Positions 57,583 through 64,000 of a DNA stretch of 64,000 nt are shown here, piece by piece. Source of the DNA: Cyathus striatus (taxonomy: Eukaryota > Basidiomycota > Agaricomycetes > Agaricales > Nidulariaceae); contig JAOVFP010000002.1 of assembly GCA_025738555.1 (NCBI GenBank), positions 3,100,001-3,164,000 on the forward strand. Reading direction: 5' to 3'. The position numbers and the translations under genes were made by a program. Position 1 is the stretch's first letter. Each line of letters begins with the position of its first letter. The notes under the pieces are model-generated. The model did no database searches and was not told the origin of the DNA. It saw only the letters and a program-made list of their open reading frames with translations.

Positions 57583-60088
57583 ATGTCCTTGAAGCAACGG
57601 ATTAAGAGCGTTTCGCTAATCTTCGCGTCCGTCTACTATCTTCCACACTTCGTTATTCGCTGCTGATATACACTCTAGCTGCGGTACTGCCTTGTTCTCT
57701 GATGGTGATTTCCAGTTTTCTTCAAGTTAATGAAGGGTATTGACTCGAAACTACAGGTTATGCGAATGGTGTCATAGGAAATGGTGCGTCTTCACCAGCG
57801 TTGATACGTACCTGTATCTAATATATGATCTTTACAGTCAACACTCGTCCGTTTGTTCCAGACGTCTGCCTTTTACTTCCCTATCTCACTCTGTCCATGC
57901 AGTCTTGACGCGGATCTACGGGAAAGATGCTCTGGGTAATCGCGACTACAGCACTACCTTGAACAGCACAGGCTTTGCGGGTACAATAGTTGGCATGCTT
58001 ACCTTTGGTGAGCGTGGAATATGTTCATGAATTGGAAGTATATTTATTTACTTTTTTTTAGGTTATCTCTCCGATAAAATTGGACGCAAATTTGGAATGG
58101 TGCGCTACTTTGATGTGAGGTACCTGATTTGCGGGTTAACAGCCGTACCAAGATGACTGCAACTGGCATTGTTGCACTATTTTCTCTTCTATCCGCAGCT
58201 TCTGCCGGTGCGCATGGCAGTCTTGGAGGAATGCTCAGCATGCTAAGTGCAATGCGGTGAGCCTTTCATATTCGTCAAACCATACCCGGTACCAAAGTTT
58301 TTAATGATGTCTAGTTTCCTCCTTGGTATTGGTGTCGGTGCAGAATACCCCTGTGGTTCAGTATCAGCATCTGAACAATCGGAGGAGCCAGGAATCAGCA
58401 AGAATGCTCAACACAGGTGGTTTGCACTTGCGACCAGTAAGTTTCACGTATACACTTTACCGTTCGTCCCTGAGATAGTGAGCAGACTCCATGATTGATT
58501 TTGGCTTCGTCGTTTCTGCCTTTGTTCCGCTGGTCCTTTTCTGGATGTGGGTAATATTCTATCCCTTCGCATACTCGGCGCTGACGAAACCTAGCTTCGG
58601 TAACGACCATTTACGTGCTGTATGGCGTTTGTCGCTGGGTCTTGGAGTCGTCCCAGCTCTTTTAGTTTTCATTTGGCGTCTTAATATGGACGAACCCGAA
58701 CGTTTTAAAAAGGATTCTATGAAGCATGCCCGTATCCCTTACATGCTCATCATTCGCCGTTATGGAGTATCTTTAGCTGCGCTATCTTTCGTTGGTAAGT
58801 AAATACTTTCAGAGAAGTAATGTCGCAACATACTTAAATTTATTGCAGGTTCCTTTATGACTTCATTGTGTAGGTGGCAATTCCCCCTTTCCGACGGACT
58901 TGTTATTGATACTATGCTTTCCCTTCTCAGCTATCCTGTGAGCATTTTAGTGGTTGCTTCTATAATGCGATTATTAACCTATTTCAAGTTCGGCTTGTAT
59001 TCTTCTGTCGTCGTCAACAAGTAAACAGCTATTTGAATCTTTCGTATGGCGCTGGCTGATTTCATATTGTAGCGTTACGGGTGGTTCGACAGATTTGACT
59101 GTCGTTTTAGGCTGGAATGTAGTTATCAAGTATGTCCCCTTACTTTCGAAGACACTTCGCATAGCTGACTGCAGGCAGCTTGTTTTACATGCCTGGAACC
59201 CTTGGGGGAGCATTTATAGTCGATTATCTCGGACCGAAATACACCATGATCACAGGCCTTCTTCTCCAAGCCATCGTTGGCTTCATCATGAGCGGTCTTT
59301 ATCAACGTTTGACGAATCATATCGCTGCCTTTGCAGTAGGTATATTTCTTCTCAGGAACACTCAATGCTGACAATTCTAAGGTTGTATATGGTATTTTCC
59401 TGAGCTTTGGTGAAGTTGGTAAGTGTAAATCACTTTCCTGTCGCAAACCACTCAACTGAATCTTATTTCACAGGTCCCGGAAATTGCTTAGGTCTCTTGG
59501 CTAGTAAGACAAGTCCCACCGCGGTCCGTGGCCAGTTCTATGGGATCGCCGCTGCCGTAGGAAAGGTCGGAGCATTTGTTGGCACTTGGGGTATGTAATA
59601 TTTTACTGGTGTGCGCTTCCGAGGCTGATGCGTTGGAAATCGGATAGCTTTCCCTCCTATCATTAGAGGTGAGCGATTCTATAATGCTGCATATATGCAA
59701 ATACAGAATGATTGTATAGCATTTGGCGGCGATACGACTCCACGTGGAAATACCGGTCCATTCTGGATTGGTAGTGGTAAGTTGTAGCGCGCTTTATCCT
59801 GGTCAAAACTCACTTTGCTTCAGGTCTTGCGGTTCTTAGTGCAACTGTTGTGTTCTTCTTCGTCAAGCCTCTCACACACGACGGAATGATCGAGGAGGAT
59901 AGAAAGGTACGTGGACTGTTAGTGATCGAAGATGTCAATGACGAGATTGATTATGCTGGCGACAGTTCCGCGAGTACCTCGAGGAGAATGGATACGATAC
60001 ATCATTCATGGGACTTACTACAGAAGAATCCGAAAGATCTTCCATTGAAAAGGAAAAGACAGCAGACACAGAAACGGTTCCTGTTTGA
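57583..60088 (+). CDS. MFS transporter, GIT1-like (glycerophosphodiester/phosphate permease)
   Basis: Multi-exon major facilitator. It begins [15 protein letters not shown] and joins through small exons to [40 protein letters not shown], the motif A loop [150 protein letters not shown] and a cytosolic C-terminus ending [12 protein letters not shown]1 relatives import glycerophosphoinositol, glycerophosphocholine or phosphate; the substrate here is unproven. A 7-nt exon (58931-58937) is required. One base is missing at the splice donor near 58797 (TTC GTT TG expected). The start is the most upstream Met that splices in frame, so a further 5' exon cannot be excluded. Confidence 0.85.
58931..58937 (+). 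other. 7-nt microexon (CTATCCT) in the MFS transporter
   Basis: The upstream exon ends ATT-GT at 58869 (donor gtaggt) and the downstream exon begins TTC-GGC at 58989. CTATCCT lies between cttctcag and gtgagc and makes introns of 61 and 51 nt. With it the protein reads DFIVYPFGLYSS, the usual sequence at this membrane span in the family. Without it no in-frame join is available. Confidence 0.75.
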
Positions 60089-60305
60089 ACAAAGAGAGAT
60101 ACCCACATCCATGACTTTACGACGTTTTATGTTGATATTTTTGGTTGTTCTTAATCCCTTACGGCGAGAGAGATGTAAATCTAGGCCACACGACTTTGTT
60201 ACTATTTTAGTTATAATATGAAGAACTGAATAAGCGATTGGTTTATTGAGAGAACCTGATTGTTGAACGTAAAGTCGTGGTTATACATGAAATAGGGAAT
60301 CGATA

Positions 60306-60764
60306 TTAATGTTCCATCGCGTTGCCTCCGCTACTTGTTCCTTTCGACTTCGCAAGTTCGTTTCTGTAGGATGAAGTTGGATCTTGTTAGGAACTTTGGT
60401 TTGAACGTGATGAACAGACAAAATGTACCTCAGCTGTACGCTGAATTCATCCTCAATATCGTCGTCGTCCCAGTTGTCCTCCCAAAGATTATCCCCGCCA
60501 GATTTTGCTGCACCAGGCGCAGTACCACCCAAGTGTGCGAGGTGGGTTTGAGAATCATCCCAATCTGTACATATCTAGCATTAGCCACCAAGCTCATAGC
60601 AATTTGGACGATGCCTTCATGACTTGTTCATGACACTTGCCTGCAACTGGAAACTCCTCGAACTCGTCATCTTCTTCCAAAACACCTAATGAAGGGACAT
60701 TCTCTTGCTTTTGTTCAGTTGGTTTTGTTGCCTCTGTGGGCTTAGAGGAGGAGGCTGCTGACAT
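60306..60764 (-). CDS. SEM1: 26S proteasome subunit Sem1/DSS1
   Basis: Three exons on the minus strand encode about 107 residues. Sem1/DSS1 is a small acidic disordered protein of the proteasome lid that also serves in TREX-2 and, in many eukaryotes, with BRCA2. The N-terminus is MSAASSSKPTEATKPTEQKQ, then LGVLEEDDEFEEFPVA. The two hallmark acidic/aromatic motifs are EFEEFPVADWDD and NLWEDNWDDDDIEDEFSVQL. The C-terminal helix reads NELAKSKGTSSGGNAMEH. The first intron uses a GC donor (gcaagt) after GCA-G. Without splicing, conserved FPVADWDD would be broken. The frame is intact. Confidence 0.95.
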
Positions 60765-61331
60765 GACGAAAGTAGAGTGGATGGTTACTGTAAATGAAGA
60801 CAAGGAGTTGATACTGGCTGATACTGACGCGTCCTCGTGACGCGTGGGAAACTCGATATATAAGTTACGGAGTGAAATAAGTGTTCTTATTTAATTGTTT
60901 AATTAAGTACATTCAAAATTGAGGTGACAAGACCAACGACAGACTGATGAAATATGCATCCGATGTTCTCATGATAAAAGGCGATGTAAGGTATTCAAAA
61001 GGTGGATATGGGTTTGACGAAAATACTTAGGTAAATGTCGATCCAAAATAATTCAAAGCAACAGAAGGAAAAGAAAGCACATTTCCAATAAGAATATTTG
61101 ACAACAGACAGCTGTAGGTAGCTGGCGGTATGGATGGAAAAAAATTCAGCAAGTAAATGAAATGAGTGACTGACAGCAAGTTAGGATAAATAGGGAGGGT
61201 ATTATATTCAACTGGTATTGCTCACCCAATGAGCTTCGCATTAACCAGTATCTGAGGGATCACGTTATAAAATAAAGAGTATGCTATTCCAAAGAGATGT
61301 AAAAGGATTGAAATATATGTCGCTTTTTCTT
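60765..61331. other. Intergenic region SEM1 promoter / disordered-protein 3' side
   Basis: No gene is seen. The SEM1 upstream region carries the tightly spaced tcgtgacgcgtggg (60834-60847). Confidence 0.5.
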
Positions 61332-63011
61332 CTATTCTTCGTCCGGTATTTCAAGAACATCTTCCGAAATTGTTGGCCTGACGATAGGAGCGGATTCGAG
61401 GAGGTTCACGATATCTTCGATATCGGTACCACTGCCCACGTTCGGCTTAGAATCGATACCGTTCCCTTCAACATGTTCCTCTGATGAGTATGATTCATCA
61501 GCGGAAAGGTCAGGTACGTCGTTAACATCCTCATTAGAAGATGGAGTTTCAAGCTCTTCCACCGAAGTTTCGACCGTCTCTACCGCTGGATAGGCCGCCT
61601 TAGAATCAATGGACACTTGTTCATTAAGCTCATCCGCAGGTACAGACAGTGCCTGTGCGACATCAGGTTCATCGGCAACCACCTCCTCCTGTAAGGCGGC
61701 AGACTCATCCGCTACTGCTTCACTTTGAGACTCCTCTGTATGTTCAGCACCTACAATAGGTTCGCTCACAACTTCTTGATGCGCTTCGGGAGACAAGGTG
61801 ACAGGCTCAGGTTGAGTATCAGACTCAGCGGGAACCTCCTCGGCTGCCACCTCAGGCGAGCCATTTACAGATTCCTCGGCTGTTCCTGCAACAGCGGCAG
61901 CTCCTAGTGATCCAATGACAGTCACACTGGCAGCAGCAGCAGTCACCGTTCCCGCAGAAGGTGTATCCTTCTTTGGTCTTGTTGAAGCGGGGATAACTTT
62001 GCTTTTGACAACACCACGTGTAGGGGTAGCAGTGGATGTCCTTGCAGGGGCCTTGGAAACACTAGGAGCAGGGGCAGCAGGAGTACGGGCCCTGGACAGC
62101 GATGCCGCCGTGGGCTTACTAAGACGATCCGAAGCATTGCTACTCTGAGTGGGCTTCTTGGTTGGTGCCGGAATAGCGGGTTGAGCATTACGCGCGCGCG
62201 CAAGCGAAGCCGCGGTAGGAGCAAAGAGTCCAGTTGATGGTGTCTTTGGACGCGATATAGGAGCAGCTGCAGCAGAACGGGCAGGCGTTTTGGGGCGTGA
62301 AGGTGTGGTTGGGGTGGGCTTGGCAGCAGGCTTTCTAGTAGTCGATGTAGTCGATGTTACAGATTGACCTGTATGTTGTGGTTTGAGAGGCTGCGTTATA
62401 GACGATGCCAAGGACTGCCTGGGAGGGGACTTCACAGATGACCTCACAGGTGGCTTAGTAGCACTTGCGGATGTACTCGCTCTTGCTGTGGCCGGCTTCG
62501 CAGGTGTGCGAGATGGGCTTGTTACTGCAGCTTTTGCGGTAGTGCCTACACTGGATTGTCTTTGTGGAGTAGGTGCAGCTTTCGCTGGGGTAACTGCCGG
62601 TGGCGGGGATGAACGATCTTGCCTTAGGGTCTCGGCCACGTCTGCCAGTGCCTGCGGATTGGACACGTCTGAGACTGTAGGTGGCAGATCCTGAGATGAC
62701 TGGTGGGGAAGCCGGAAGGAAGAGGGGGGAGGGGGAGGGGATTTATCGCTATTGGTAGTAGATTTAGGTGGCCATTCGCGCCTCTCCTTCAGCTCTTCCT
62801 TGGCTGAGTCGCCTGTGGTGTGCGAGACGACACTTGAACTGCGGGGGGACACACCAGACAAGGACTGACGCTTTGTCTGATTTTCGAATCTGCCAATTAG
62901 ATTAGCAACACTTTGACGAGGGCGTTCATCTGGAAGGGGCCTGGAGGATGAGCGATTGGGATGATTGAGGTGGTTAGTCAGATGACGCGAGAGATAAGAA
63001 TGCACGTACAT
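61332..63011 (-). CDS. Large disordered Ala/Pro/Ser/Thr-rich protein, function unknown
   Basis: One long exon of about 560 residues, strongly biased in composition. A short conserved-looking block near the start reads DERPRQSVANLIGRFENQTK, followed by a Pro run and basic, Ser/Thr/Pro-rich repeats (SRPKTPARSAAAAPIS, LFAPTAASLARARNAQP, SKPTAASLSRARTPAAPAPS). The C-terminal third is acidic (Glu/Asp/Ser-rich) and ends ISEDVLEIPDEE. The charge split, basic Pro-rich half then acidic tail, and the repeated TAASLARAR/TAASLSRAR unit resemble microtubule- or cytoskeleton-binding disordered proteins, but that is only an impression. The 5' end is uncertain: an intron running about 62940-63008 (donor gtacgtgc) may connect to an upstream exon. 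No catalytic domain is seen. Confidence 0.6.
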   Translation of the reverse strand: MYVHSYLSRHLTNHLNHPNRSSSRPLPDERPRQSVANLIGRFENQTKRQSLSGVSPRSSSVVSHTTGDSAKEELKERREWPPKSTTNSDKSPPPPPSSFRLPHQSSQDLPPTVSDVSNPQALADVAETLRQDRSSPPPAVTPAKAAPTPQRQSSVGTTAKAAVTSPSRTPAKPATARASTSASATKPPVRSSVKSPPRQSLASSITQPLKPQHTGQSVTSTTSTTRKPAAKPTPTTPSRPKTPARSAAAAPISRPKTPSTGLFAPTAASLARARNAQPAIPAPTKKPTQSSNASDRLSKPTAASLSRARTPAAPAPSVSKAPARTSTATPTRGVVKSKVIPASTRPKKDTPSAGTVTAAAASVTVIGSLGAAAVAGTAEESVNGSPEVAAEEVPAESDTQPEPVTLSPEAHQEVVSEPIVGAEHTEESQSEAVADESAALQEEVVADEPDVAQALSVPADELNEQVSIDSKAAYPAVETVETSVEELETPSSNEDVNDVPDLSADESYSSEEHVEGNGIDSKPNVGSGTDIEDIVNLLESAPIVRPTISEDVLEIPDEE

Positions 63012-63299
63012 TGGCAGATGGAACGTAGAAAAAGAAAGGGGCAGTGGCTAAGACGATGAGGTGAAAGAATAAAATATTATGCAAGAACTGAAGAGAAGTG
63101 AAATGGATTGGAACGACACGCCAGCAGCTGAGGAAAGAGATCGAATGCAAACGCTGATCCCAATTCGGTAACCTTGTTTCAAGCCTGGCGACTTACCCAG
63201 GGACATGTCGCAACCACGACAACCCCATCATAACTAAGCAAGCAGTCCAATATCATATGTATAACTCAGTGTCTTCTACTATAGTACATATATACATTA

Positions 63300-64000
63300 T
63301 CAACGCAACCACTCTCCTACAGTCTTCCCTAATTCATACCCTGCCTCGCCCCTCCAGAAGTGCGTTGCACCCACTACCTCCACTACCTTCACATTTCCCT
63401 TGCCAGACAGATCCTCCAACGAACGTCCCCATTCCCGGTACTTCGATGCCGAAGTGAACTCGTCGTGGTCTCCAAATATAATCAGAACGCTCGCATTCTC
63501 ACTGCAGATTAACTGTGTCAGCTTTTCTTGGTAAGTTGCCGACCTGAACAACGTAAGCATCCCCCTTGGACCAAGTGGATATGACAGCAAGACATGGAAC
63601 GTTTTGATGGGCGCAGGTAATACCGGATGAAGAGAGGTGATGAGCGACCCATACGAATATCCCTGCAAATTATGAATGTCTCGTAATCCTGTAACTGCGG
63701 AAGAATAGTCACAATAATGAACACTGTATGAACATTAGATATGCGATTCTGCGCCCATTGAACGATCTCTTCCAGATCCTGGCCTTCCGCAAAACCTGTT
63801 AGTGATGCACTTCCTGAAGATCTTCCAACGCCTCGAGAATTGTATCTCAGAACATGATATCCATGAGCAAGTAGAGGCTTTTCAAGAGACAAAAGTACAC
63901 TTCAGCAGGCAAGTTCCCACAGTAGTTCGTAAGCCAGATATCAAAAGGTAGCGATAAGACCCACGGGTCGTTCTTCTGCCCTCCGAGCCAGGACCAAGGG
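63300..64000 (-). CDS. Alpha/beta hydrolase (partial, truncated by the window end)
   Basis: Minus-strand gene whose 5' end lies beyond the window. The visible exons read PWSWLGGQKNDP (before an intron at about 63893-63950), then LEKPLLAHGYHVLRYNSRGV and GRSSGSASLTGFAEGQDLEE. After another intron comes the nucleophile elbow GYSYGSLITSLHP. The acid/His region is VLIIFGDHDEFTSASKY with the final His in VVGATHFWRGEAGYE, and the stop is at 63300-63302. The triad Ser (GYSYGS), Asp (DHDEF) and His (ATHFW) is present. This is the serine hydrolase/peptidase S33-like superfamily; the substrate is unknown. No frame break is seen in the visible part. Confidence 0.85.

Noticed and set aside
1..64000. CRISPR array, integron, prophage or bacterial operon
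   Set aside because: The window is intron-rich eukaryotic DNA; no regularly spaced direct repeats of 25-40 nt were seen.

Overview
The window is nuclear DNA of a basidiomycete fungus, most likely an agaricomycete. The genes are close together on both strands and are cut by many short introns, mostly 48-65 nt with GT..AG ends. They include fungal markers such as RAD2, COX11, NDUFB8, PAM18, SGD1/NOM1, a CAF120-like PH protein, a GH17 glucanase and a GIT1-type transporter. All assignments come from reading translated exons and joining them by eye; no database was searched.

Layout. 0-4.2 kb: two tandem unknown paralogs and a GFA-domain protein. 5.2-7.6 kb: a RhoGAP (minus). 8-8.9 kb: possible unrecognised exons. 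9.0-11.4 kb: GMC oxidoreductase. 12.2-14.3 kb: GH17 glucanase. 14.8-19.8 kb: NOM1/SGD1, EFM4 methyltransferase, PAM18. 20.9-26.7 kb: two tandem UPF1-type helicases. 27.0-29.3 kb: carnitine acyltransferase, divergent from RMI1 (29.6-31.5 kb). 31.9-34.1 kb: a DNAJC8-like J protein divergent from COX11. 34.3-41.8 kb: RAD2/XPG, a SAM methyltransferase and NDUFB8. 42.4 kb: an initiator tRNA-Met. 43.3-50.9 kb: CAF120-like protein and PA2G4/EBP1. 51.0-55.6 kb: PCC1, a GPI-anchored protein and citrate synthase. 57.6-64 kb: a GIT1-like MFS transporter, SEM1, a disordered protein and an alpha/beta hydrolase cut by the window end. Most of this is housekeeping: mitochondrial assembly and metabolism, DNA repair, ribosome biogenesis and tRNA modification, with no pathway clustering.

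Three things stand out. First, reading frames are interrupted by about twenty single-base breaks, mostly at homopolymers, in many genes including essential ones; sequence error is the most economical reading. Second, about 2.2 kb (25.14-27.33 kb) covering the 3' half of one helicase and the 3' end of the convergent acyltransferase is almost free of CpG, free of frame breaks, and flanked by a frame break near each edge. Third, two genes need microexons (3 nt in citrate synthase, 7 nt in the transporter) to give conserved proteins. The helicase pair, with an unusual N-terminal region, is the best candidate for an undescribed protein family.
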